Origin: Flintibacter muris
GTDB taxonomy: Bacteria > Bacillota > Clostridia > Oscillospirales > Oscillospiraceae
DNA: 38,188 nucleotides
Reading direction: 5' to 3'
NCBI RefSeq assembly: GCF_943192995.1
Contig: NZ_CALPCP010000033.1
Location: 1-38,188, forward strand
A program made the translations under genes and the position numbers. Under the pieces are notes generated by a model that made no database searches, had not been told where the DNA came from, and saw only the letters and a program-made list of their open reading frames with translations. Positions 31,133 through 38,188 of the stretch are shown here, piece by piece (position 1 is the stretch's first letter; each line of letters begins with the position of its first letter).

Positions 31133-31238
31133 GCTAAAAGCGCAGACGAGGCGGTGCGGGCTATGGCGGACAATTTTGTTTGGGATTGTTCGGCCCCGCA
31201 AACAAAGAGGACAATAAACTCAAATTGGAGGAATTGAT

Positions 31239-31796
31239 ATGTCAGTTTATGAACCACAAGACTACGAAAAAGTGATAGAGCGAATCAAAACAAAAATATC
31301 TCAGCTCAATATCGAAATGGGAAAATGTCTAACAGAAGAAGAAATTATGTCTTTTGAAAGCCGTCATAATGTAAAACTGCCGCAGGCGTATCGTATGTTT
31401 TTGAAGTATATTGGAAATGGCTGTAAGCGTATGCTTGATGGCTGTCGGCTGAATGATTTGGAGTGCTGTCCACAACAGGAGTTATCAAAGCCTTTTCTGC
31501 TTGAGAAATTTTGGCTTTGGGAGGATGACGAAAGAGATGGAGATGTGATTGAAGCTGATATGCAAAATAAGGTTTATCGGGGAAATATTGAATTGATAAA
31601 TTTGGGATGCGGAAATAGTTACAATTTGATTATCACTGGAAATCATCAAGGAGAAGTTTGGAATTTTACGGATGTTGGTGTCCAGCCCTGCTGTGAACCG
31701 CAAGATTTTCTGGGGTGGTTTGAATTGTGGTTGGATAACCAGGATACAACCGACTACTTCAAAGATTTTGTATACGATGAAACGGACTATGACTAA
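31239..31796 (+). CDS. SMI1/KNR4 (SUKH-1) family protein
   Basis: A 185-aa protein. GGAGG lies eight bases before the ATG. SUKH hallmarks: LTEEEIMSFESRHNVKLPQA, then YRMFLKYIGNGC, a glycine-rich IELINLGCGNSYNLII strand, and W-NFTDVGV with DFLGWFELWL at the end. SUKH proteins are commonly immunity proteins for nuclease or other toxins. It is much more AT-rich than its neighbours, indicating recent gain, and is followed by the short repeat at 31835. No cognate toxin is visible. Confidence 0.88.
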   Translation: MSVYEPQDYEKVIERIKTKISQLNIEMGKCLTEEEIMSFESRHNVKLPQAYRMFLKYIGNGCKRMLDGCRLNDLECCPQQELSKPFLLEKFWLWEDDERDGDVIEADMQNKVYRGNIELINLGCGNSYNLIITGNHQGEVWNFTDVGVQPCCEPQDFLGWFELWLDNQDTTDYFKDFVYDETDYD

Positions 31797-31834
31797 ACAA
31801 TGAATTCAAGTTTGTTGGGAAGAATATAAATCCC

Positions 31835-31861
31835 CCAGCCGCCAACGGAAACGGCATATAA
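31835..31861. repeat. Short dispersed repeat, copy 2
   Basis: 27 bp beginning CCAGCCGCCAACGGAAA, matching 3508-3533 with one extra A. It follows the SUKH gene by about 40 bp, as the first copy follows another AT-rich cargo gene. It probably marks an old mobile-element border. Confidence 0.6.
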
Positions 31862-31928
31862 AAAAACCGTTGAACAGATGGTTATAGGAGTAAAGCAAGG
31901 AGAACCGATCCATGAGGGCACAAAGCGT

Positions 31929-32461
31929 ATGAGACGGAAAGAAGACGATTTTGCCGCTTATAGGCAGCAACAGAATAACCGGGCTGCGCCCTTTTCCTAC
32001 ATATACCCGCAGATGCCGCCCCGGTTTCGCTGGTGCCGCCGCTTCGCTCAGGCGCTGTTCCTGATAGAGTGGGGAGGCTTTGTGGTGCTGGTTATCAGCA
32101 ACTTTCCAGCGGGTGTTGTGGCGTTGCTCTGGGGCAAGAAGGCTCTGCTGGAGGGGATTGGAGCCATGGCGTTCCTGCTCTCTATGGTATCCTTTGTGCT
32201 GCTGCCCCTGGCCTTCCTCGCCAGATGGCTGAGGCATACGGCGAAACTCTTTTGGCACTGCCCTTGCTGCGGACAGCTTTTCCCTACTACGCCCCGGACG
32301 GGAGGCATGAGGAAATGCGGAACAAGGAGTGCTGCTATACCCTCCGGCAGATGCGGATCGGATATGTGAAGACAAAGCTATGCCCGCTGGTGATCCCATC
32401 GGAGTGCCCAGCGTGCAGACGGAAGTTTTTTGAGATGGCAGGCTTTACATCTGAGGTATAA
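31929..32461 (+). pseudogene. Zinc-ribbon membrane protein gene with a frameshift
   Basis: From ATG 31929 the frame encodes a basic N-terminus, two membrane segments (around PAGVVALLWGKKALLEG and AMAFLLSMVSFVLLPLAFLA), and CPCCGQLF. Near 32277-32285 (CTTTTCCCTAC) the coherent reading moves to another frame, where PYYAPDGRHEEMRNKECC, then IPSECPACRRKFFEM continues to 32461. Adding one base there would give an intact protein with paired CPCCG and CPACR zinc knuckles, about 178 residues. The mono-nucleotide runs suit a simple one-base deletion, or programmed slippage. The start is uncertain: another ATG lies at 31878. Confidence 0.7.
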
Positions 32462-32479
32462 AGAAGGAGGATCTCCTAC

Positions 32480-33700
32480 ATGGGACTATTCCTGCAAACC
32501 GCCCTGTTCCCGGGCTGCGATGAATCCATAGCCCGTGATGCCGTGGAAGCGGCGGCAAAGAATCCGGTGTTTTATATAGACCTGGAAGCGTGCAGATACG
32601 CGCAGAGCTATGAGGGCACGCAGGTTCTGATAGAGGGGGACACCCTGGGCTTTGCTCCGCTTGCAAAGGCCCTGTCCGACGTCTCGGAGAACCCTGTGCT
32701 GCTGCTGTACATCTACGATGGCGACTATTGGGGCTATGATTTTTACGGCGGAGACGAAGAGGATCACTTCAACACCGTTCCGGACTATTTTGGCCCTGTC
32801 AGCCCGGAAGAAAAACAGCGCCTGACCGGCAATCCGGCGGCGCTGTCGGGCTGGCTCCCCACCTGGGACACTGGCATGATGCGGCGGTATCTTGTTCATT
32901 GGTCCGATTTGGATGAAGATGCGATGGACGAGACCGCCTGCCCTGATGACCGCTTCACCTACGGTGACTGCTGGCAGATGACGGACTTCATGGCCCGGCT
33001 GGGCTTTCCCTGGGCCTTCGATCAGCTGCAAGAGGCTCCGCCTCTCCAGCCGCTCTATCCCAAACTGCGGGAGATTTTGGAACGGGAGCTGCCGCCTGTC
33101 TCCACGGAAGTGCCGCCGGAGGGGAAGGCCCTGCTGGACAGGCTGCCCTCCGCACTGTCCCCGGAGTATGTCCGCCGGTTGCTGGAGGAGAGCGGCGTGA
33201 AGGAATTCGAGTTCGAGGAGAAGGACCCGGCGGAGATCATTGAGGCGGTCAGATTTCACCGGCAGACAGTCAGCCGCCCGGAGTGCGATCCCCAATGCCA
33301 GCGGCTGGCAGTGCTGGCCGCTTTCTGCGCATTCTGGTTGAGAGGAAGCATCGCCTGGGGCTTTCTGGACTATGCCACCTATGAGCCTGTGTATGGCAGC
33401 TATGAGAAGCCTACCGACGTCTATGTCCTCCGGGCCAGGGCAGCGCTGACGGACTTCTCAAAGCGGCACCGGGCCTTGAGAGACCTGGAGCGGCTGATCG
33501 AGCTGGACCCCGCCAACCGGGCACTGTATCAGGCGGAGATCCAGCGGTGGGTCAGCCAGGAGCGGGCCTGGGAGAAGCAGACGGAACCCCGGTATGAGGC
33601 GATCAGGCAACAGTGGGCGGAGCAGGATCGTCAGGAAAAGGAGCGGGAGGCTCGGCGGCTTCAGCTGATCCTGGAGAAGCGACGGAAAAAGAAGCCTTAA
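32480..33700 (+). CDS. Hypothetical protein, 406 aa
   Basis: AAGAAGGAGG lies nine bases before the ATG. No signal peptide or membrane segment. The N-terminal 200 residues form an alpha/beta region rich in Asp and Tyr (LLLYIYDGDYWGYDFYGGDE is the most striking segment). A helical middle follows, with FWLRGSIAWGFLDYATY. The last 60 residues are a highly charged coiled coil (WAEQDRQEKEREARRL). No family recognised. It is 24 bp upstream of the WYL regulator and probably co-transcribed. Confidence 0.8.
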   Translation: MGLFLQTALFPGCDESIARDAVEAAAKNPVFYIDLEACRYAQSYEGTQVLIEGDTLGFAPLAKALSDVSENPVLLLYIYDGDYWGYDFYGGDEEDHFNTVPDYFGPVSPEEKQRLTGNPAALSGWLPTWDTGMMRRYLVHWSDLDEDAMDETACPDDRFTYGDCWQMTDFMARLGFPWAFDQLQEAPPLQPLYPKLREILERELPPVSTEVPPEGKALLDRLPSALSPEYVRRLLEESGVKEFEFEEKDPAEIIEAVRFHRQTVSRPECDPQCQRLAVLAAFCAFWLRGSIAWGFLDYATYEPVYGSYEKPTDVYVLRARAALTDFSKRHRALRDLERLIELDPANRALYQAEIQRWVSQERAWEKQTEPRYEAIRQQWAEQDRQEKEREARRLQLILEKRRKKKP

Positions 33701-33723
33701 ACATTGACAACCGGAGGTGACCT

Positions 33724-34683
33724 ATGAAGAACGAAGCGCAAATTCGGATATTGCTGCTCCAGCAGTATCTCTGCACCCTTACAGATGAGGAGCACGCCGC
33801 CTCCGTTTCAGACATCCTCCAATTCTGGGAATCCCACGGTATCCAAGCCGGCCGCAAGAGTGTGTACAGCGACATCCAGATCCTGATTGACCAGGGCGTG
33901 GACGTTGTCTGTGTCAAGAGCACCCAGAACCGCTACTTCGTCGGCTCCCGACTGTTCGAGCTGCCGGAGCTGAAGCTGTTGGTGGATGCGGTGGAGTCCT
34001 CGCACTTCATCACCAGGAAGAAAAGCGCCAGCCTGATCCGCAAGCTGGCCTCCCTCACCAGCCAGGAGCAGGCCAGACAGCTCAACCGCCCTGTCTACAT
34101 GGAGGGCACAGCGAAGCAGGACAACGAGGCGATCTACTATGCGGTGGACATGATCCACACCGCCATCCAGGAGAAGCGGCGGATCGTCTTCCAGTACATA
34201 GAGTACACCGCAGAGAAAGAAAAAGTCCTCAAGCACAATGGCTATCGGTACGAGTTCAGCCCCTATGCCCTGATCTGGAGCCGGGACTATTACTACGCTG
34301 TGGGCTGGTCGGAGAAACACGGCAAGCTGGCCCAGTTCCGTGTAGACCGCATGACCGCTGTGAAGCTGCTGGTGCAGGAGGCCATACCAGCGCAGGACTT
34401 CGATCCCGCGGCGTATGTCCACCAGGTGTTCGGGATGTTCGGAGCCGACATCCAGAGGATAACACTGCTGTGCGAGAACAGCACCATGCGCAGCGTTGTA
34501 GACCGCTTCGGAGAGGAGGTGCAGACGGAGATCGTGGACGGGGCGCACTTCCAGGCCACCGTGGATGTCGCACCCAGCCCGCCCTTTTTCGCTTGGGTCT
34601 TTACTTTTGATGGGAAAATCCGTATTATGGAGCCGGAGGAGATTGCGGCGAAAATGAGGGAGATGGCAAGGTGGCTACAGTAG
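33724..34683 (+). CDS. WYL-domain transcriptional regulator
   Basis: A 319-aa protein. GGAGGTGA precedes the ATG. A winged-helix domain occupies about residues 1-70 (SVSDILQFWESHGIQAGRKS, then VYSDIQILIDQGVDV). A WYL domain lies at about 130-215, with FEFSPYAL-type strands (YEFSPYALIWSRDYYYAVGW) and QFRVDRM. A WCX-like C-terminal domain ends with EEIAAKMREMARWLQ. WYL regulators bind nucleotides or nucleic acid and often control defence or stress genes. Its target is probably among its neighbours. No operator was identified. Confidence 0.93.
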   Translation: MKNEAQIRILLLQQYLCTLTDEEHAASVSDILQFWESHGIQAGRKSVYSDIQILIDQGVDVVCVKSTQNRYFVGSRLFELPELKLLVDAVESSHFITRKKSASLIRKLASLTSQEQARQLNRPVYMEGTAKQDNEAIYYAVDMIHTAIQEKRRIVFQYIEYTAEKEKVLKHNGYRYEFSPYALIWSRDYYYAVGWSEKHGKLAQFRVDRMTAVKLLVQEAIPAQDFDPAAYVHQVFGMFGADIQRITLLCENSTMRSVVDRFGEEVQTEIVDGAHFQATVDVAPSPPFFAWVFTFDGKIRIMEPEEIAAKMREMARWLQ

Positions 34684-34848
34684 CACCGTTTTCGAGGTAC
34701 AATCAACACAATAAATTAACATTTGTTAAGAGATATTGAGATGAAATCACTATCAAAATAATTTATATGGAGTCAACATGATTCACCGCTGATTAACTTT
34801 GCGTTGCTTCATAAATTATGCATTGGTACTGAGGAGGATACTCTTTAT

Positions 34849-36198
34849 ATGGAAATGAAAAAAATCGACCCCTGGCTGCTGAAGGCCATCGAGGACGCGG
34901 TGGGGTTTCCCGACAAGCCTTACGACCTGACGAAAGTAAAAGCCATTACGAAGTGGCGCAATAAGTGCGACCCTCAGCTCCAGCTCTGGCGCGGCGGTAT
35001 GCTGGCCCGGGACTGGCTGGAGATCGAGGCAGGGGCTTTCGACATTCTGGGGGAGCTGCCCAATCTGCACACGCTGATTTTCCCATGGGGATTCAGCCAT
35101 CAGGATTTTGCCTTTTTGAAAAACTGCGTAAAGCTGAAAAAGCTGGATGTGGGCCAAACAGATTTTCGAGACTGCTCTCTTTTGACACTGCTGCCCAACC
35201 TGCGATATGTACGCCTGCCGCAGAAAAAGCAACTGGTCAATACGGATTTGCTGGACGGGCTGAACACCAAGGTGGAGTTTTCCCCCTACCTCGCTGAGGA
35301 ACACAACCCGGTCCAGGCCGCCCAGCCAGCGCCCAAACGGAAGCCATACCAGGGAGACGTCCCCCTGGAGGCCCTGCTGGAGGACATCAAGGCCCGAACC
35401 AAGGTGCCCGCCTACCGGCTGCGGGTCAAGGGGGGCGAAAAGCCCGGCCTGACGGACAGCAAAATCGGCGGTCTGCCCTACTGGGACCTGAGCCTGCCCT
35501 ACCCAGCGGACGAGAAGGGCCAGCCCATGCAGCTGCTGGCCCAGATCAACTTTGGGGCGGAGGACATGGACAAGCCCTTCCCCAAGGCCGGACTGCTGCA
35601 ATTTTTCATCGGCCTGGACGAGATGTTCGGCTGCAACTTCGCCTACGCCCCGGACCAGAAGAACTACCGCGTCGTCTACCACCCCGAAATTGACAAAAGC
35701 GTCACACCGGAGCAGGTGTCCGCCCTGGGCGCGCCCGGCCTGGTGGACGACTACAGAACCAGCCCCCTGGAGGAGGAGCTGGCTATCTATGCCCAGCGGG
35801 CGGACAGCTCCGCCAACGACCGCTCCTTCGTCTTTGAGGAAGCCTTCCGGGAGACCGTGAAAAAGGTGATGGGGGTGGACATGGGGGAGCAGAAGTCCTA
35901 TGAGTTTCTGGACGAGGACGCCTATGACGAGCTGTTCGAGTCCTTCCTGGAGACCGACGACGGCTGCATGAACGGCGGCCACTGGATGCTGGGCTACCCC
36001 AGCTTTACCCAGGAGGACCCCCGGAGTGAGGACAGCCCCTTCGACACCCTGCTGCTCCAGATCGACTCCATGCGAAACGAGGAGAACGGCTACTCCATTC
36101 TCTGGGGGGACTGCGGCGTAGCCAACTTCTTCATCTCCCGGACGGACCTGGAGAAGCTGGATTTCAGCCGGGTGCTCTACAATTGGGACTGCTGTTGA
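34849..36198 (+). CDS. DUF1963 (YwqG-like) protein with N-terminal leucine-rich region
   Basis: A 449-aa protein. ATG 34849 follows GAGGAGG by 11 bases; the upstream TTG extension is rejected. Residues about 65-130 hold leucine-rich-repeat-like strands (LPNLHTLIFPWGF, CVKLKKLDVGQT, LLPNLRYVRLP). Residues about 180-445 are DUF1963-like: SKIGGLPYWDL, QPMQLLAQINFGAED, GLLQFFIG, then GHWMLGYPSFTQEDPR and ILWGDCGVANFFI near the end. DUF1963 proteins occur in toxin-immunity neighbourhoods. The AT-rich gap upstream (34684-34848) may hold its promoter but no clear pair of boxes was found. Confidence 0.85.
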   Translation: MEMKKIDPWLLKAIEDAVGFPDKPYDLTKVKAITKWRNKCDPQLQLWRGGMLARDWLEIEAGAFDILGELPNLHTLIFPWGFSHQDFAFLKNCVKLKKLDVGQTDFRDCSLLTLLPNLRYVRLPQKKQLVNTDLLDGLNTKVEFSPYLAEEHNPVQAAQPAPKRKPYQGDVPLEALLEDIKARTKVPAYRLRVKGGEKPGLTDSKIGGLPYWDLSLPYPADEKGQPMQLLAQINFGAEDMDKPFPKAGLLQFFIGLDEMFGCNFAYAPDQKNYRVVYHPEIDKSVTPEQVSALGAPGLVDDYRTSPLEEELAIYAQRADSSANDRSFVFEEAFRETVKKVMGVDMGEQKSYEFLDEDAYDELFESFLETDDGCMNGGHWMLGYPSFTQEDPRSEDSPFDTLLLQIDSMRNEENGYSILWGDCGVANFFISRTDLEKLDFSRVLYNWDCC

Positions 36199-36285
36199 CG
36201 GTCCGATCCCGTATATATCCCTCTGGATAATAAGCGGATTCCAGTCTATCGCCCAATACAGCGTCAAAAAAAGTCGAAACCTCGT

Positions 36286-36317
36286 GAGGTGTTCCCAACT
36301 GGGGACACCTCATTTTT
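36286..36317 (+). terminator. Rho-independent terminator
   Basis: An 11-bp stem (GAGGTGTTCCC at 36286-36296 with its partner at 36301-36311, one G-U pair), 4-nt loop, then ATTTTTG. It lies 90 bp after the DUF1963-like gene and separates it from the element-like regulatory module. Confidence 0.8.
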
Positions 36318-36323
36318 GCCCTC

Positions 36324-36382
36324 TTGCCAATCGAACAAAGACGCGATATACTATGGTCAAGCCGTTTACTACCGGGTAAACG
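36324..36382 (+). promoter_or_regulatory. Promoter and operator of the XRE/ImmA pair
   Basis: -35 TTGCCA (36324-36329), 17-bp spacer, -10 TATACT (36347-36352). An inverted repeat CGTTTAC/GTAAACG (36363-36369 with 36376-36382) lies just after the start site, fitting autorepression by the XRE protein encoded next. Confidence 0.7.
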
Positions 36383-36400
36383 ATAAAGGGGGTATGCAAA

Positions 36401-36790
36401 ATGAATCAGACATTCGGCGCCTTTGTCCGCCAGAAGCGGATGGCGCTGGGAATTTCCCTCCGGGGGCTGGCCGCACGGCTGGGCCTGTCTCCCGTATATA
36501 TGAGCATCATCGAAACAGACCGTAAACCTGCGCCGGCCAAGGAACATCTGGACAGGCTGGCAGAGGAACTGCATCTGAGCAAAGAGGAGCGGGAGCTGTT
36601 TCTGGATCTGGCAGCCGCATCCCATAAAATGAAGGTTCCAGCAGATCTGCCGGAGTACATCATGGAGCGGGATATCGTCCGCGCCGCTCTGCGCACCGCC
36701 AAGGAGGTGGATGCCACTGACGAGGAGTGGCAGGAGTTTATTGACCGTATCACCAAACGGACGTCCAAGAACAGGAGGGATGGACCATGA
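36401..36790 (+). CDS. XRE-family repressor (ImmR-like)
   Basis: A 129-aa protein with a helix-turn-helix at about residues 5-65 (MALGISLRGLAARLGLSPVY, then MSIIETDRKPAP) and a helical C-terminus ending in a basic tail. Its stop overlaps the ATG of the ImmA-type protease by four bases, so both are made together. This repressor/antirepressor-protease pair is typical of conjugative-element control, as in ICEBs1. The operator upstream supports autorepression. Confidence 0.92.
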   Translation: MNQTFGAFVRQKRMALGISLRGLAARLGLSPVYMSIIETDRKPAPAKEHLDRLAEELHLSKEERELFLDLAAASHKMKVPADLPEYIMERDIVRAALRTAKEVDATDEEWQEFIDRITKRTSKNRRDGP

Positions 36791-37389
36791 CAAATATCTA
36801 TTATCAGGAACAGGTGCTTGAAAATATTGCGCGAAAGGTGCTGTGCGGCTATGATTCCGCGCTGTACTACGGTTCCCCTGCCGCCGTCCCCATTGAGGAG
36901 ATGATCGAGGCCCACGGCGTATCCCTGGAGTACCAGTATCTCCGGAAGAATGGCCGCATCCTGGGCAAGACCATTTTTGACGAAGGTCTGGAGGCGGTGT
37001 ATGACATGGAAAACCAGGAGTACACCCTCTTCCCTGTCCAAGCCGGCACCATTCTCATTGACGCCTCGCTCTGTGAGGAGGACGCAAGTACAGGCCGTCT
37101 GCGCTTTACCTGTGCCCACGAGCTGGCCCATTGGATACTCCACAAAAAGCTGTACACCGGCACAGGCCGGAGCGCGGCTATGATTACAGAACAGTCCGAG
37201 ACTACCCTGGAAGTACAGGCCAATATGCTTGGCTCCGCCATCCTTATGCCCATCGCCCAAATCAAGCGGTGCTTCTACCAGCTCCGGGGAGGCCGTCAGG
37301 ACGGCCAGCTCATCGACGATATGGCCGATGTGTTTCAGGTGTCCAGGCAGGCCATGCGCATCCGGCTCACCAACCACCGACTGCTGTAA
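36787..37389 (+). CDS. ImmA/IrrE-type metallopeptidase
   Basis: A 200-aa protein with the zinc-binding motif HELAHW (111-116) and a downstream helix carrying the likely third ligand (TTLEVQANMLGSAILMP). The C-terminal segment DMADVFQVSRQAMRIRL is typical of the COG2856 family. It would cleave the XRE repressor encoded just upstream when a signal is sensed. It overlaps the repressor gene by four bases. Confidence 0.92.
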   Translation: MTNIYYQEQVLENIARKVLCGYDSALYYGSPAAVPIEEMIEAHGVSLEYQYLRKNGRILGKTIFDEGLEAVYDMENQEYTLFPVQAGTILIDASLCEEDASTGRLRFTCAHELAHWILHKKLYTGTGRSAAMITEQSETTLEVQANMLGSAILMPIAQIKRCFYQLRGGRQDGQLIDDMADVFQVSRQAMRIRLTNHRLL

Positions 37390-37435
37390 AGTTTTATCAT
37401 AATGTTCACTAAAAAGGGAACAGCAGGAGGTGGAA

Positions 37436-37654
37436 ATGAAGGAGAAGGAATCCCGCACGATCTACTGCCCGGTTTGTCACCGGGGCCGTATTCTGGACGC
37501 GGCAAGCCAGACAGATCCCGCGCACCTGCGGCTCTTCGGGCCACGGCAGTCCGCCAAGGCGGAGTGGTTCACCAAATGTCCAAAATGCGGGGCACAGATC
37601 GGCATGATATTTCAGAGAGAAGTAAATATTGAGCAGCAGCAGGCGGGAGCGTGA
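37436..37654 (+). CDS. Cysteine-rich KTR-like zinc protein, 72 aa
   Basis: The start at 37436 follows AGGAGG by five bases; a GTG at 37430 would overlap it. Two knuckles, CPVCHRGR and CPKCGAQIGM, fit a cysteine-rich KTR-type zinc ribbon. It is small and basic to neutral, with no membrane segment. Such genes are common passengers of Tn916-like conjugative elements, often close to regulatory or resistance cargo. Role unknown. Confidence 0.82.
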   Translation: MKEKESRTIYCPVCHRGRILDAASQTDPAHLRLFGPRQSAKAEWFTKCPKCGAQIGMIFQREVNIEQQQAGA

Positions 37655-37826
37655 TCCCGTCTCTCCCTCAACCCCAATACTTCGTCAAGCGCACCAACCG
37701 CCCGTCATCACCGAGCAGGCAGCGTATCACATCGCACTACACTGCCTCTCCTGACCGGCCCCGCCCGATACTCGGGCCGCGGCAGGCCGGGATATCAGGG
37801 ATGTAACTACGGGAGCCATCGCGTTC
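37655..37826. other. Gene-free conjugative-element leader
   Basis: No gene on either strand. GC-rich sequence with short inverted segments (GATACTCGGGCC and CCGGGATATC around 37767-37797). It leads into the terminator at 37827. Composition and position fit the control region before a conjugative element's first operon. Confidence 0.4.
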
Positions 37827-37872
37827 GGAGCCTTACAGGTAGCTTTTTAGCTATGTGTAAGGCTCCTTTTTT
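37827..37872 (+). terminator. Strong Rho-independent terminator
   Basis: GGAGCCTTAC (37827-37836) pairs with GTAAGGCTCC (37857-37866) and is followed by six T. The loop itself holds a smaller AGCT-T5-AGCT stem. It could be a simple terminator or part of an attenuator before the gene at 38013. Confidence 0.85.
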
Positions 37873-37957
37873 GTTGTCCTTTTCGCCAGCTGAAAGGCGG
37901 AAAGGATTTTTATGTCTCTGCACTTTTGGCAGCCCTATACAGCGAAATACCCGTGAC

Positions 37958-38003
37958 CTCCAATCTCAAAACCGCACCTTTCCCCCAAATTTTGAGATTG
38001 GAG
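37958..38003 (+). promoter_or_regulatory. Hairpin covering the ribosome-binding site of the next gene
   Basis: A perfect 14-bp inverted repeat (37958-37971 with 37990-38003; arm CTCCAATCTCAAAA) and an 18-nt loop. The 3' arm ends in TTGGAG, the likely Shine-Dalgarno sequence, nine bases before ATG 38013. When folded the site is hidden. Control of translation, or binding of a dimeric regulator, are both possible. Confidence 0.65.
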
Positions 38004-38012
38004 ATCACCCAA

Positions 38013-38188
38013 ATGAAATTTACATATTTGGTCTATAAGCAGGTCAACGGTACCCGGCAGCTTGCCGCCGCGACACAAGAGGAGTGGGACGCCATTCTGA
38101 AAAAAAACAGGCGGCTGCCGTTAGAGCAGCGCCGCCGCTTCATGAAGGACTGTATTGAGGACGGGGATGAAGTGGATTGTATGTATAT
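38013..38188 (+). CDS. Conjugative-element sigma-70-like protein, 5' part only
   Basis: The frame begins MKFTYLVYKQVNGTRQLAAA and continues open to the window end (58 codons), with RRRFMKDCIEDGDEVDCMY. I recognise this N-terminus from small sigma-like regulatory proteins of Tn916/Tn1549-type elements. It has the expected Shine-Dalgarno sequence, partly buried in the hairpin upstream. Only the first part is visible. Confidence 0.7.
   Translation, partial: MKFTYLVYKQVNGTRQLAAATQEEWDAILKKNRRLPLEQRRRFMKDCIEDGDEVDCMY

Noticed and set aside
34816..36267. 483-codon frame antisense to the DUF1963-like gene
   Set aside because: Same codon-bias artefact; no ribosome-binding site or recognisable motif.
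1..38188. CRISPR array or tRNA genes
   Set aside because: No regularly spaced direct repeats and no cloverleaf-like sequence were noticed on either strand.

Overview
The window looks like accessory DNA from a gut Bacillota (Clostridia) genome, most likely an Oscillospiraceae-type organism. The evidence is GC-rich coding sequence with strong AGGAGG ribosome-binding sites, a BlaI/M56 pair, two sigma-70-family factors with membrane partners, remnants of conjugative elements with MobA/MobL and serine-recombinase parts, and gene types common in human-gut Clostridia. No rRNA, tRNA or CRISPR array was seen. Species cannot be named from the sequence.

Region by region. (1) 1-6400 is a graveyard of mobile elements. 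It holds two 128-bp copies of a structured direct repeat, a stub resembling an immunity gene, an apparently non-coding conjugative-element leader, and a complete-looking IS110-family transposase with a plausible bridge-RNA region. It also has one cargo gene, a relaxase C-terminus fused back-to-back with a serine-recombinase C-terminus, and two small minus-strand genes. (2) 6400-9450 holds a minus-strand blaI-like/M56 peptidase operon with twin palindromic operators, then a divergent XRE regulator and SLOG-like gene. (3) 9500-13730 holds a membrane-anchored HTH protein and two sigma/membrane-partner operons. The first membrane partner has lost its C-terminus to a MITE-like insertion. The second operon has a duplicated block that looks like an ECF promoter.

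(4) 13780-31130 is a long plus-strand array of mostly unrecognised genes. It includes a 145-aa protein, a translationally coupled gene pair, a lipoprotein with a two-permease/one-ATPase ABC exporter, two paralogous helical proteins (478 and 487 aa), a VanZ-like protein and a DUF4176-like lipoprotein. These are followed by two giant tandem paralogous membrane proteins, a membrane protein with a DnaJ-like zinc finger, a Sel1-repeat protein and a small PH/GRAM-like protein. A chimeric pseudogene at 18677 joins pieces of two genes found upstream. (5) 31130-36200 holds a SUKH-like immunity gene, a frameshifted zinc-ribbon membrane protein, an unknown 406-aa protein, a WYL regulator and a DUF1963-like protein. 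(6) 36280-38188 looks like the regulatory edge of another conjugative element: XRE repressor, ImmA-type protease, KTR-like cysteine protein, terminator, a hairpin covering a ribosome-binding site, and the start of a small sigma-like gene.

How the parts may work together (inference): the second sigma factor probably drives the repeated promoter block upstream of its own partner and of a small membrane protein. The 13.8-30.4 kb array may be an envelope-associated or secretion-associated system, because it pairs soluble helical paralogs with lipoproteins, an exporter and large membrane paralogs with extracytoplasmic domains. No gene in it shows an effector domain I can name, so its function stays open.
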